Assembly: GCF_001432305.1 (NCBI RefSeq)
Contig: NZ_KQ483358.1
Coordinates: 2,722,114-2,786,113, forward strand
DNA length: 64,000 bases
Source of the DNA: Curvibacter sp. PAE-UM
GTDB taxonomy: Bacteria > Pseudomonadota > Gammaproteobacteria > Burkholderiales > Burkholderiaceae_C
Direction: 5' to 3'
Positions within the stretch are counted from its first letter, which is position 1. Each line of letters starts with the position of its first letter. Positions 30,698 to 41,952 of this stretch are shown piece after piece. The translations under genes were made by a program, and so were the position numbers. Below the pieces are notes generated by a model, which was given only the letters and a program-made list of their open reading frames with translations, was not told the origin of the DNA and made no database searches.

Positions 30698-30714
30698 GCT
30701 TTCAGTGGAGACGA

Positions 30715-31257
30715 TTAACCTTTGGAGGCCTTGCTGTTGTAATTGGCGATGCCATCCATGATTTCCTTCTTGGCCGACTCCGGGCCTTCCCAGCCCAGCA
30801 CCTTGACCCACTTGCCCGGCTCCAGATCCTTGTAGTGTTCGAAGAAATGCTGGATGGTATTCAGGCGCATCGGGTTCAGGTCTTCGGGTTTTTGCCACTG
30901 GGTGTAGATCGACAGGATCTTGTCGATCGGCACCGCCAGCACCTTGCCGTCCTCGCCGGCCTCGTCCTGCATCTTCAGGATGCCGATGGCACGGCAGGGC
31001 ACGACCACGCCGGGGATCAGCGGCACCGGCGTGATGACCAGCACATCGACCGGATCGCCGTCGCCCGAGATGGTCTTGGGCACATAACCGTAGTTGGTCG
31101 GGTAGTGCATGGCCGTGCTCATGAAACGGTCCACGAAGATGGCGCCGGTTTCCTTGTCCACCTCGTACTTGATGGGATCGGCGTTCATCGGGATCTCGAT
31201 GATCACGTTGAAAGCTTCGGGAACATTCTTGCCAGGGGTGACGTTGTCGAGGGACAT
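30715..31257 (-). CDS. ppa: Soluble inorganic pyrophosphatase (family I)
   Basis: A 180-residue cytoplasmic enzyme hydrolysing PPi. The family I metal-binding signature is present ([13 protein letters not shown]), with further catalytic residues in [18 protein letters not shown] and [12 protein letters not shown]. It is divergent from the membrane pyrophosphatase hppA, 224 bases away, so both a heat-dissipating and an energy-conserving PPase are encoded side by side. Confidence 0.96.
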   Translation of the reverse strand: MSLDNVTPGKNVPEAFNVIIEIPMNADPIKYEVDKETGAIFVDRFMSTAMHYPTNYGYVPKTISGDGDPVDVLVITPVPLIPGVVVPCRAIGILKMQDEAGEDGKVLAVPIDKILSIYTQWQKPEDLNPMRLNTIQHFFEHYKDLEPGKWVKVLGWEGPESAKKEIMDGIANYNSKASKG

Positions 31258-31333
31258 GGTTGCTTCTTGCTGAGTTGAGACGGAAAGAGATCGGTATTAA
31301 CCCTGATTTTACTTGCTCCGCCCTGACGCCCTC

Positions 31334-31361
31334 TTGAAACGGGCTGTTTTCACGTTACAGT
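31334..31361 (+). promoter_or_regulatory. Candidate hppA promoter
   Basis: TTGAAA (31334-31339) and TACAGT (31356-31361) with a 16-base spacer, about 120 bases before the hppA start. Tentative sigma-70 match. Confidence 0.35.
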
Positions 31362-31481
31362 CCGCCCGTTGGCCAATCGTCCTGTCAGACCTGTGGGCTG
31401 TCGCGGCGAGGAAGCAACGCATCGGTGGCCCCGCCCCCTGCGTTGCCACCCCTACGCGATACAACAACACAGGAGTTTGAT

Positions 31482-33548
<2,067 letters not shown>

Positions 33549-33568
33549 AGAAAATCACCCGTTCCAGC

Positions 33569-33596
33569 AAGCCCGCCATCCGGCGGGCTTTTTTTT
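33569..33596 (+). terminator. hppA terminator
   Basis: Stem aagcccgcc-atcc-ggcgggctt followed by eight T residues, 20 bases after the hppA stop. Confidence 0.93.
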
Positions 33597-33881
33597 GCCT
33601 GCGCAACAAGCCGATGGACCGGGGCAGGCGCCAGCTGGCTGGCGGACCGTCGCGAGTGACGATCAATCGATAAGAATCGTCAATGTCATCACCGCGGCGA
33701 TAGTGCAAACGAGCCCAACCCAGTACCACCAGCACCGAGTCAGTGCATGGACCTTCCTTGCAAGGGGCGGACGTATTTCCCCTGGGTTCCACCTGAAGTA
33801 CATATAATGGCCTCGTCGGTGGTGGAGAGCCCGGGCATCACGGGCAAGGTCGGTTCCGTTTCTGTCCTTCGGAGTGCTCCC
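33597..33881. other. Gap between hppA terminator and hypothetical gene
   Basis: About 285 bases without a supported gene. A TATAAT hexamer (33803-33808) is the only strong -10-like sequence; no good -35 was seen at the correct distance. An ATG overlaps it (33807) in frame with the next gene, but the ATG at 33882 is a better start. Nothing else was recognised. Confidence 0.4.
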
Positions 33882-34397
33882 ATGTTCGAATTGTTTCGTT
33901 CTTCTCGCAGCCCTGCATCCCACAGCCCGTCGGCTGACAGTCCTTCGACGCTGGGTGCCTCCAATCATTCCCAAAATCCGATCAACTATCGGGATCTGGT
34001 GCGCATGGTGTTGCGCGACACCCTGCGTCTCAATGGCATCCCGATCGACTGGATCGGCTGTGAAGTCATTGCGCGGCCGCACACCGGCCAGGCACCGAAC
34101 TTCCAGATCAACCTGGTCGTCTACACTTGGCATGAGGGCCTGCTGCGTTATGCCCCCCTGCTCAAACAACAGATTCTGCAGGGGCTGCAACACTTCGATC
34201 CCGCCAACAATCACAACTCGCATGTGATGGCCTGGGTGTTTGCCCCGACCTGCGGCTTCCCCCACACCCGCATGCCGGGACCGGCCTACTGGCGGGTCTC
34301 CGCCGAACTGGGGAAATTCGATCTGCCGCCCTCGCGTAACGATCTGCGCCGCGACGACCAGGACCACATCCCCACGGTGCCCACGCCCCTGCGTTGA
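33882..34397 (+). CDS. Conserved hypothetical protein
   Basis: A 171-residue cytoplasmic-looking protein beginning MFELFRSSRSPASHSP, with a ggag motif upstream. The first 35 residues are Ser/Pro-rich and probably disordered; the rest is a compact domain (YRDLVRMVLRDTLRLNGIPIDWIGCEVIA, INLVVYTWHEGLLRYAPLLKQQIL, PGPAYWRVSAELGKFDLPPSRNDLRRDDQDHIPTVPTPLR). No signal peptide or membrane helix. I do not recognise the family. It is about 110 bases upstream of the response regulator gene in the same direction, so a shared transcript is possible. Confidence 0.65.
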   Translation: MFELFRSSRSPASHSPSADSPSTLGASNHSQNPINYRDLVRMVLRDTLRLNGIPIDWIGCEVIARPHTGQAPNFQINLVVYTWHEGLLRYAPLLKQQILQGLQHFDPANNHNSHVMAWVFAPTCGFPHTRMPGPAYWRVSAELGKFDLPPSRNDLRRDDQDHIPTVPTPLR

Positions 34398-34509
34398 CGT
34401 CCCATTCTGAGTGTTGCCGGGGCGGCTCTGGTCGCGTTCCGGTCATGCGCCTTGTCTAGCGGGCCTTGCGCTACCATGCCAGCCATTGCGCCCATCGTTG
34501 GGAAACACA

Positions 34510-35169
34510 TTGAAGATACTGGTCGTTGATGATCACGCCCTGATCCGAGAAGGCCTGCGCCAGGTTCTGCGCGGACTGGAAAATGACGTCGACGTACTGG
34601 AAGCCGGCTCCTGCGCCCGCGCCTTCGAACTGGCGCAACAGGAACCCGAACTCGATCTGGTGCTGCTGGACTACCACCTGCCCGACATGAACGGACTGGA
34701 GGCGCTGGACGTCTTTGGCCGCCAGCACCCGGCCCTGCCCATCATCGTCCTGTCCGGCTCGGTCAATCCGCGCGTGATGCAACAAGTCATGCAAAAAGGT
34801 GCGGCGGCTTTCCTGACCAAGTCCGGCATGAGTGATGAACTGCTCTCGGTCACCCGCCTGGTGCTGGCTGGCGGCATCCATATGCCGGCCCTGCCCAGGA
34901 TCATGGGCGACGAAGTCACGATGGCCGAACTCCCCTCCTCTCTGCTCACACCGCGCCAGGAAGAAGTGCTGCAGCTGCTGCTCGACGGCTACACCAACAA
35001 GGAGATCGGGCGCATGCTCTACCTCTCCGAGGAAACGGTGAAGAACCACGTCAGCAGCATTCTGCGCAACTTTGGCGTCACCACTCGCACCCAGGCGGTG
35101 CTGGCCGCCAACCGACACGGTTATGCCGGTACGGGCCGGCCGCAGATGGCACCCGACGACGCCAGCTAG
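34510..35169 (+). CDS. LuxR/NarL-type response regulator
   Basis: A 219-residue two-component regulator. The receiver domain (residues 2-120) starts KILVVDDHALIREGL and has the phosphoacceptor D54 (LVLLDYHLPDMNGLEAL) and the conserved Lys in AFLTKSG. The C-terminal LuxR helix-turn-helix is LTPRQEEVLQLLLDGYTNKEIGRMLYLSEETVKNHVSSIL. The start is most probably TTG at 34510, since the receiver domain begins at once and no ATG lies nearby. It is convergent with the hybrid kinase gene (13 bases apart), its likely partner. Confidence 0.9.
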   Translation: MKILVVDDHALIREGLRQVLRGLENDVDVLEAGSCARAFELAQQEPELDLVLLDYHLPDMNGLEALDVFGRQHPALPIIVLSGSVNPRVMQQVMQKGAAAFLTKSGMSDELLSVTRLVLAGGIHMPALPRIMGDEVTMAELPSSLLTPRQEEVLQLLLDGYTNKEIGRMLYLSEETVKNHVSSILRNFGVTTRTQAVLAANRHGYAGTGRPQMAPDDAS

Positions 35170-35182
35170 GCCCCGCGACGCC

Positions 35183-37108
35183 CTAGACCGGTTGGGGTCG
35201 CGCCAGGCGGCGGATCAGGGTGCGAAGCTTGGCGGGCCGCACTGGCTTGTGCAGCAGCGGCAGGCCAGCGTCGCGGCAGGACTGGATCAGCTCCGGATCG
35301 GTGTCACCACTCATCAGACAGGCCGGCAGCGACCTCACCAGGGTCGTGCGCAGGTGCTCCAGGGTCTGCATGCCGCTCTCACCGGCCCGCAAGCGGAAAT
35401 CACTGAGGACCAGGTCGGGCACGAAACCACCGTCGACGACGGTCAAGGCGCCCTGCAGCCCTTCGACGACAGCCACCACGCAACCCCAGGAATCGAGCAG
35501 GCCGCGCAGTGCCTGGGCGGACTGGCGATCATCCTCGATCACCAGGATGCGCAGGCCGCGTACATCGTCCACAGGCAGCGGATCGGCTGCCGCCAGCAAG
35601 GACTGCAAATCACCGGGCTGGGCCAGCGGCAGTTCGATGCGAAAGCGCGTACCGTGGCCGGGTACGGAACACAGCTGCAGCGGGTGCCCCAGCAGGCGCG
35701 CCGTGCGGTCCACGATGTTGAGTCCCAGGCCCAGGCCCTTGCTGCGGTCGCGCTCGGGATTGCCGATCTGGTAGAACTCGCGGAAGATGTCCTGCTGGTA
35801 CTCGGGCGCGATGCCCACGCCCGTATCCCAGACCTCGATCCACAAATGGCTGCCGCCGCGGCTGCGTCGACAGCCCACCAGGACCCCGCCGTTTCCCGTG
35901 TAGCGCAGGGCATTGCTGATCAGATTGAGGAGGATGCGATGCAGCAGGGTCGGGTCGCTTTGCACCCATGTCTCGCTGCTGCGCAGACGCAGACGCAGGC
36001 CCTTGTCACTGGCCACCGGTTGCAGCGCACCGCGCAACTGATCGAACAGGGGCGCCAGTGGCACCGGCTGCAACTGGACCCGCACCGCGTCGGCATCGAG
36101 GCGGGAGATGTCGAGCAGCGCGTCCAGCAGGTCCTGCATGGCGCGCACCGAGGCCTCCAGATTACCGATCAGGTGACGTGTCTCGCGGTCATGCGGCAGC
36201 TGGGCCAGCCGCGCGACAAACATGCCAAGCGCGTGTATGGGCTGGCGCAGGTCGTGGCTGGCCGCGGCCAGGAAACGCGACTTGGCCCGGGTAGCGGTCT
36301 CGGCTTCCTCCTTCTTGGCGCGCAGTTCGGAGGTCGCGAGGGCCACCCGCTGCTCCAGCTCATCGCGCCCCTGCTGCAGGTGCTCGGCCATCTGGTTCAG
36401 GCCCAGCTGCAGGTCGCGCAAGGGATCGTCGGGCTGCACCTGGCCGCGCACCGACAACTCCCCCCGGCCTATGCGGTGGATCATGTCGGAGACACGCAGG
36501 ATGGGCCGGATCACGCCGCGCCCGATACGCACCGCCAGCACAACGCCGAAGAGCACCCCCCCCAGCGTGACGGCCAGGCCGATGGCCAGCATGTCGTGAC
36601 TGCGCGAGACCATGGCCGCGCGCGAAATTTCCATCACCACGTGTCCCAGCGGTGCCGCATCCATCTGGTTTGCCAGGGTGCCGCCTTCAAACAGGTCATC
36701 AAGCCGCAGCTGCGAAGCATTGACCGGCTGGAGCAACAGTTCAAGACCGGTCGTGGCGTCGACCCAGCGCTGCTCCTGCGGCCCGAGCGCAGGCAGGGTC
36801 GTCAACCCGGAGGAACCCGCCCGTGCCAGCGCCTGCCCCTGCGCATTCAGGATCATGACCGAGCGCACATCCGGCTCGCGCAGGGCACCCGCGGCAATCG
36901 CCTGCAGGCTGCTGGCATTGGCGGAGAACAGGCCGTATTCGCTGGCACTGGCCAGCTGGCGCGCCAGGGAACGGGCGCGCTGCTGATGGGCTTCATCCAG
37001 GTCGGCATAGCGCCCGGCCAGGAAAACACTCGACAGCAGCACAGCCACCAGGGTCACCGGCAACAGCGCCGCGAGCAGCATGCGGTCACGGATATCGAAG
37101 AATTTCAT
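35183..37108 (-). CDS. Hybrid sensor histidine kinase with C-terminal receiver
   Basis: A 641-residue kinase. TM1 (about 10-31), an extracytoplasmic sensor of about 140 residues, TM2 (about 175-193), HAMP (about 195-250), a short coiled segment, HisKA with H285 (FLAAASHDLRQPIHALGMF), HATPase_c with N399 (LLNLISNALRYTG), the DTGVGI and GLGLGLNIV boxes, then a receiver domain with D570 (LVLSDFRL). The gene starts inside the stop of the upstream binding-protein gene (ATGA), so the kinase is made together with a periplasmic binding protein and a TonB receptor. The convergent LuxR-type regulator is the likely output. Confidence 0.92.
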   Translation of the reverse strand: MKFFDIRDRMLLAALLPVTLVAVLLSSVFLAGRYADLDEAHQQRARSLARQLASASEYGLFSANASSLQAIAAGALREPDVRSVMILNAQGQALARAGSSGLTTLPALGPQEQRWVDATTGLELLLQPVNASQLRLDDLFEGGTLANQMDAAPLGHVVMEISRAAMVSRSHDMLAIGLAVTLGGVLFGVVLAVRIGRGVIRPILRVSDMIHRIGRGELSVRGQVQPDDPLRDLQLGLNQMAEHLQQGRDELEQRVALATSELRAKKEEAETATRAKSRFLAAASHDLRQPIHALGMFVARLAQLPHDRETRHLIGNLEASVRAMQDLLDALLDISRLDADAVRVQLQPVPLAPLFDQLRGALQPVASDKGLRLRLRSSETWVQSDPTLLHRILLNLISNALRYTGNGGVLVGCRRSRGGSHLWIEVWDTGVGIAPEYQQDIFREFYQIGNPERDRSKGLGLGLNIVDRTARLLGHPLQLCSVPGHGTRFRIELPLAQPGDLQSLLAAADPLPVDDVRGLRILVIEDDRQSAQALRGLLDSWGCVVAVVEGLQGALTVVDGGFVPDLVLSDFRLRAGESGMQTLEHLRTTLVRSLPACLMSGDTDPELIQSCRDAGLPLLHKPVRPAKLRTLIRRLARPQPV

Positions 37109-38049
37109 GAGCCTCGTTCCTGTCGACGCAGACGCTCGGCCAGGTTGCCGGCATCCAGCTTCAGCCCCAGGGAGCGTGCCACGTGCTCGTTGACGCTGAC
37201 CTCGAACTGCAAGGGGTACTGCGGCACCCCCAGCGGCTGCCCCTGCAGCACGCCCCGGGCGATCAGACCGGCCTGCTGACCGATCTGCACCGGCGTCGAG
37301 TAGACCGCCATCAAGGCGCCGGCGCGCACATAGGCCGGCGAGAAAGCCAGCATGGGCACCTGGGCGCGGAAGGAAGCCAGGAGGATGTTCTGGATGCTGC
37401 TGCCGTTGTAGATCTGCGGATCAGCCAGCGCCAGCAACAGGTCGGACTCGTCGAGAATCTTCTTCAAGCCGTTGAACACCGGCTCGTCCGGCTTCACCGG
37501 CACGCCGATCACCTTGAGCCCGCGCGCCTGGGCGGCCGCTTCCAGCATGGCTTCGCTGGCCTGTGAGTCAGCGCCCCACAACACGCCCACGCGCCGCGCC
37601 TGTGGCAGGGCCAGGCGCACCAGGTCGAGCTGGCGGCCCAGCGGCTGGTTCAGGTACAGGGCGGAAAGCGATGCCCCGGCACGCCGGCCGGTCTCGCGCA
37701 ACACCCGCTCGAAACTGGCACGTGGCAGCAAGGCACACAACACCGGCGCCGGGGCCGGGGTGCGTACCAGCAGGCCACAGGCCTCGGCCCCCAGGGCAAC
37801 ATAGAGGCGCGGGGCGGCTCCCCGGTAAGCCGGCAAATCGGCCACCGTGAACTGCAGAACCTGACGCCGGGTTTCGGTCGTCAGCCGGCCCAGTTCACTG
37901 GCGACCGCCTCGGCCGCCTCCAGGTAGGCCGGACTGCGTTCGCTGCTCACGACCAGCACCGCCGGTTCGTTGGCACGCACGACGCCCGCCGAGAAAGTCA
38001 GCAAAAGCAGAAGCGGCAGGCCATGCCGCAACAGGGCGGACAAGGGCAT
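37105..38049 (-). CDS. ABC transporter substrate-binding-like periplasmic protein (PF04392-type)
   Basis: A 314-residue exported protein with a signal peptide (cleavage near VRANE, residue 26) and a two-lobe periplasmic-binding fold of the ABC_sub_bind group (LVVSSERSPAYLEAAEAVASEL, LNQPLGRQLDLVRLALPQARRVGVLWG, DLLLALADPQIYNGSSIQNILLASFRAQVPMLAFSPAYVRAGALMAVYS, IARGVLQGQP). No permease or ATPase gene is present, so transport is unlikely to be its job. It lies between the TonB receptor (TGATG overlap) and the hybrid kinase (ATGA overlap), which suggests it presents a ligand to the kinase (inference). Confidence 0.85.
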   Translation of the reverse strand: MPLSALLRHGLPLLLLLTFSAGVVRANEPAVLVVSSERSPAYLEAAEAVASELGRLTTETRRQVLQFTVADLPAYRGAAPRLYVALGAEACGLLVRTPAPAPVLCALLPRASFERVLRETGRRAGASLSALYLNQPLGRQLDLVRLALPQARRVGVLWGADSQASEAMLEAAAQARGLKVIGVPVKPDEPVFNGLKKILDESDLLLALADPQIYNGSSIQNILLASFRAQVPMLAFSPAYVRAGALMAVYSTPVQIGQQAGLIARGVLQGQPLGVPQYPLQFEVSVNEHVARSLGLKLDAGNLAERLRRQERGS

Positions 38050-39983
38050 CAGTTCTCCAGTCGCAGCATCACATAGGCCTGCTGATGGAAGCGGAAACTC
38101 GGCATGAAGTCCTGGTACGAAGCCCCCAGGTTCTGAACCACCAGGGACAGTTCAGCCCGCCGGCCGCCCAGGCGCATGGCCCTGGCCAGACGCACATCGG
38201 TGCGGCTGATGGCCGGCGCCGCCTGGTCGGCACCGGGGAAGTGGCTGGCATCGGCCTGGTAATACATCAGGCTGAAATCGAAACCCTGCGGCAGGTGCTG
38301 CATGAACATGAAGCTCTGGCTGCCGTACAGGCCGACCCGTCCTGTCCCGACCGATTGCGTGCTGTCGACCCAGGCCTGACCATAGATCAGCTGGCCGTCC
38401 TGCCAAGGCTTCCATTTGAGCTGGTACTCGTAGCCATGGATGTTGAAATCCTCGCCATTGACGTAATCGAAAGCCTCGTTGTTGTTGCCGCTGCCAGGCA
38501 GGCTGTAACTGGGGCGCTTGACGAAGTCGATGACCCTTTCCTCGAACACCCGCACATCCAGGCTCAATACCTTGCCAGGCAGTTCGGCCAGGTAGCCCAG
38601 TTCCCGTGTCTGGACCTTCTCCGAGCTCACGTTGCCGCGCGCCACATCGGTCGAATCCGCGAGCGCGCCACCGAGGTAATAGCGCACGTTGGCGAATTTT
38701 TCAAAAGTGCTCGGTGGCCGGAAGGCCTGTGTCAGACCATAACGCAGGGTATGCCCTTCGGTCACCTGCCAGTTCAGCATGACCCGCGGCGAGGTGTGCT
38801 CTCCGCCGATGCTGCTGCGCTCGTACAGGGCGCCGGCATTGAGCAGCAGGTCCGGATGCAGGCGCCACTCGGCGTTGCTGAACAGACGGGTGAAGTCTGT
38901 CACGAAGGCTGAGTCGGTGTCGTACAGCGGGCGCGAAACGATGGTCTCGCGTCGCAACTCGCCACCCCAGACCAGGCGCAGCGTTGGAGTGGCCCGCAGG
39001 GTGTGCTGCAACGAGACGTTCTCATTGGTGGCACGGCCACCAAAATCGATGGTGAGAGCGGGCGCCGGCGCATAGGGAAAACGGTCCCGGATGGACTCGG
39101 CCGTGTGTGAGACCTGCAGGGCCAGGTCCTGGTCCACGCCCAGGCTGCGCTTCCAGTCGAGCTGGATGAAAGCCGTGTCGAGCTGGCGTGTCCGCGGCGC
39201 ATTGCCGTCCTGGCCGGCAAAACCGACCCCCGCCTCGATCACGCTCTGGCCGGTGCGCAACTCCACCATGTCCTGGTTGCTGGTACGCAGGTCGGCACGC
39301 AGGTTGACACGCTGGACGCGGGCGCCGCCACTGTCGCCACGCAAGCCGTCGTCAGCGCGTCCATCGGCACTGAGCCGGAAACGCGCCTGGTCACTCCCCC
39401 AGCCCAGGCGCACCAGCGTATCCTGGATGCCGTTGTCACCCGTGGCGGCCTGGACGTGCGCTCCCATGGTGTCAACCGGATCGCGTGTGACGATGTTGAT
39501 CGTTCCCAGGAAGGCTCGCGCGCCATAGGCCGCCGAGTTGGAGCCGCGATGCACCTCGATGCGCTCGATGTCCTCCAGCGCCACGGCCTGCAAACCCGGC
39601 CCGGTGCCGCCACGCAGATAGACCGAATAGACCGAGCGGCCATCGACCAGGATCTGCATGTGATTGGAATAATCACTCTGGCTGGTGTGATAGCTACCCT
39701 GGGGCGAGTTGCTCTCGAAGGAGTTGCTCACGCGAAAGCCCGGCACCAGGCGCAGCAGGTCGGCCACGTCGCGCGCGCCACTCATGCGGATCACCTGTCT
39801 GTCGATGATGGTGACCGCGCCCGGCGTTTCGTCCAGCCGCTGGGGCAGGCGCGAGACCGAGAGGACGATGGGCACCTCGTCCAGGTAATCCTTTTCCGAG
39901 ACGGTATCCGGCTGCTGGGCCGCAGCCCAGCCGACCATCCCCCAGAGGACACACAGGCAGATGAGATTGTTCTTGCGTTTCAT
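38049..39983 (-). CDS. TonB-dependent outer-membrane receptor
   Basis: A 644-residue protein with a signal peptide ending near WAAAQ (residue 23), a plug domain (about 40-170: PGAVTIIDRQVIRMSGARDVADLLRLVPGF, LVDGRSVYSVYLRGGTGPGLQAVALEDIERIEVHRGSNSAAYGARAFLGTINIVTR) and a 22-strand barrel ending HQQAYVMLRLEN. The last residue is Asn instead of the usual Phe or Trp. The ligand is unknown; plug similarity is to the general BtuB/CirA class. It is the first gene of the receptor/binding-protein/kinase operon. Confidence 0.9.
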   Translation of the reverse strand: MKRKNNLICLCVLWGMVGWAAAQQPDTVSEKDYLDEVPIVLSVSRLPQRLDETPGAVTIIDRQVIRMSGARDVADLLRLVPGFRVSNSFESNSPQGSYHTSQSDYSNHMQILVDGRSVYSVYLRGGTGPGLQAVALEDIERIEVHRGSNSAAYGARAFLGTINIVTRDPVDTMGAHVQAATGDNGIQDTLVRLGWGSDQARFRLSADGRADDGLRGDSGGARVQRVNLRADLRTSNQDMVELRTGQSVIEAGVGFAGQDGNAPRTRQLDTAFIQLDWKRSLGVDQDLALQVSHTAESIRDRFPYAPAPALTIDFGGRATNENVSLQHTLRATPTLRLVWGGELRRETIVSRPLYDTDSAFVTDFTRLFSNAEWRLHPDLLLNAGALYERSSIGGEHTSPRVMLNWQVTEGHTLRYGLTQAFRPPSTFEKFANVRYYLGGALADSTDVARGNVSSEKVQTRELGYLAELPGKVLSLDVRVFEERVIDFVKRPSYSLPGSGNNNEAFDYVNGEDFNIHGYEYQLKWKPWQDGQLIYGQAWVDSTQSVGTGRVGLYGSQSFMFMQHLPQGFDFSLMYYQADASHFPGADQAAPAISRTDVRLARAMRLGGRRAELSLVVQNLGASYQDFMPSFRFHQQAYVMLRLEN

Positions 39984-40075
39984 GAGCGGGTTTTCCGGGG
40001 ATTTGGTCTTTTTCTTATCCCTGCCCTGATTCTGCCTTGCCGCCAGGGGTATGCCGGCTGGGTCACAATAAGGGT

Positions 40076-41227
40076 ATGTCCGAACGTGTCATCCCCCTGG
40101 TCGACCAGCGCATCCCGACGCTGAGGGCTCCTGCGGCCGCCTTCGACCCGGCCACCCGCATTGCAGCCAATGGCCTGCTCGCCGACCAGTTGGGGCGCCC
40201 CCTGCGCGACCTGCGCATCAGCGTGACCGACCGCTGCAATTTCCGCTGCAGCTACTGCATGCCCAAGGAAATCTTCGACAAGGACTATGCCTATCTGCCG
40301 CACAGCGCCCTGCTGAGCTTCGAGGAAATCACCCGGGTGGCACGCCTCTTTGCCGCCCATGGTGTGCGCAAGATCCGCCTGACGGGCGGCGAGCCCTTGC
40401 TGCGCAAGAACATCGAGGTGCTGATCGAACAGCTGGCCGCTTTGCGCACCGTCGATGGTGAGCCCCTGGACCTGACGCTGACCACCAACGGCTCGCTGCT
40501 GGCGCGCAAGGCCCAGGCCCTCAAGGCCGCCGGCCTGCAGCGCGTGACCGTCAGCCTGGACGGGCTGGACGATGCCGTGTTTCGCCGCATGAACGACGTC
40601 GACTTCCCCGTGGCCGACGTGCTGGAAGGCATCCAGGCCGCCAAGGAAGCCGGTCTGGGCCCGATCAAGATCAATATGGTGGTCAAGCGCGGCACCAACG
40701 AGCATGAAATCCTGCGCATGGCACGCCATTTCCACGGCTCCGGCATGGTGCTTCGTTTCATCGAGTACATGGACGTGGGCGCCACCAACGGATGGTGCAT
40801 GGACGAGGTGCTGCCCTCGGCCGAGGTGGTCAAGCTCATCCACGCAGAACTGCCCCTGGTGCAGCTCGGGCACAGCGCGCCGGGCGAAACCGCCGAGCGC
40901 TGGGGTTACGCCGATGCCGCCGGCCACCATGACCAGGCCGCGGGCGAGATCGGTGTGATCAGCAGCGTCACCCACGCCTTCTGCGGCGACTGCAACCGTG
41001 CCCGTCTCTCCACCGAAGGGCGGCTCTACCTCTGCCTGTTCGCGACCCAGGGCCATGACTTGCGCTCGTTGATCCGCAACGGCGCCAGCGACGCCGACAT
41101 CGAATCGGCCATCGGCCACATCTGGGGCGCACGCGACGACCGATACTCCGAACAACGCGGCGCCCAGCCGCCCGACAGCGGGCACGGCGGCCAGCGCCGC
41201 GTCGAGATGAGCTACATCGGCGGCTAG
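40076..41227 (+). CDS. moaA: GTP 3',8-cyclase
   Basis: A 383-residue radical-SAM enzyme making the first molybdopterin intermediate from GTP. The SAM cluster cysteines are C54, C58 and C61 ([11 protein letters not shown]); the second cluster is held by C303, C306 and C320 ([20 protein letters not shown]). The C-terminus ends GG, as required for activity in this family. The start at 40076 ([11 protein letters not shown]) is preferred over 40037. It heads the moaA-mobA-moeA cluster and is divergent from the TonB receptor gene. Confidence 0.96.
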   Translation: MSERVIPLVDQRIPTLRAPAAAFDPATRIAANGLLADQLGRPLRDLRISVTDRCNFRCSYCMPKEIFDKDYAYLPHSALLSFEEITRVARLFAAHGVRKIRLTGGEPLLRKNIEVLIEQLAALRTVDGEPLDLTLTTNGSLLARKAQALKAAGLQRVTVSLDGLDDAVFRRMNDVDFPVADVLEGIQAAKEAGLGPIKINMVVKRGTNEHEILRMARHFHGSGMVLRFIEYMDVGATNGWCMDEVLPSAEVVKLIHAELPLVQLGHSAPGETAERWGYADAAGHHDQAAGEIGVISSVTHAFCGDCNRARLSTEGRLYLCLFATQGHDLRSLIRNGASDADIESAIGHIWGARDDRYSEQRGAQPPDSGHGGQRRVEMSYIGG

Positions 41228-41315
41228 GATGTGACTCCCTGCCCCCAGAGTGGGCCGTGTTTTTCCTTGGGACGGCCCGGCGGCAAAACTTTCCTCTCGC
41301 TAAAGAAATTCTTCA

Positions 41316-41939
41316 ATGATCGACTCTTCTGAAATCACCGGCCTGATCCTGGCGGGCGGCCGCGGCAGCCGCATGGGCGGCGTCGACAAGGGCCTGCAGA
41401 ACTTCAACGGCATGCCCATGGCCCTGCACACGCTGATGCGCCTGCAGATGCAGGTGGGTCAGGTCATGATCAACGCCAATCGCAACCTGGCGGCCTACGA
41501 ATCCTTCGGCGCCGAGGTCTGGCCCGACGTGCTGGCCGATTACGCCGGCCCGCTGGCCGGTTTCCTGACCGGGCTGGAGCGCTGCGAAACGCCCTACCTG
41601 GTGACGGCGCCCTGCGACTCGCCGCGTTTCCCGCTGGACCTGGTCGCTCGCCTGGCCGAGGCCATGGACCGCGAGCAGGCCGAGATCGCCATGGCCGCTG
41701 CCCCGGAGAAAGATGAGCAGGGCGAGGTGAAAGTGCGCACCCAGCCGGTGTTCTGCCTGCTGCGCATCGAGCTGCTGGAAAGCCTGGTCCAGTTCACCCA
41801 GGGGGGTGGGCGCAAGATCGACGCCTGGACCGCGTTGCACAAGACCGTGGTCGTCCCCTTCGACAGGCCCGGCGACGACCCGCTGGCTTTTGCCAATGCC
41901 AACACCCTGGCCGAGCTCAAGCAACTCGAAAATTCCTGA
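41316..41939 (+). CDS. mobA: Molybdenum cofactor guanylyltransferase
   Basis: A 207-residue nucleotidyltransferase attaching GMP to Mo-molybdopterin. The N-terminal [23 protein letters not shown] motif binds GTP, and [16 protein letters not shown] contains the metal-binding aspartate. It lies 88 bases after moaA and 13 bases before moeA. Presence of mobA implies MGD-type molybdoenzymes such as DMSO-reductase-family proteins. Confidence 0.95.
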   Translation: MIDSSEITGLILAGGRGSRMGGVDKGLQNFNGMPMALHTLMRLQMQVGQVMINANRNLAAYESFGAEVWPDVLADYAGPLAGFLTGLERCETPYLVTAPCDSPRFPLDLVARLAEAMDREQAEIAMAAAPEKDEQGEVKVRTQPVFCLLRIELLESLVQFTQGGGRKIDAWTALHKTVVVPFDRPGDDPLAFANANTLAELKQLENS

Positions 41940-41952
41940 CCCGGTCTCCCGC

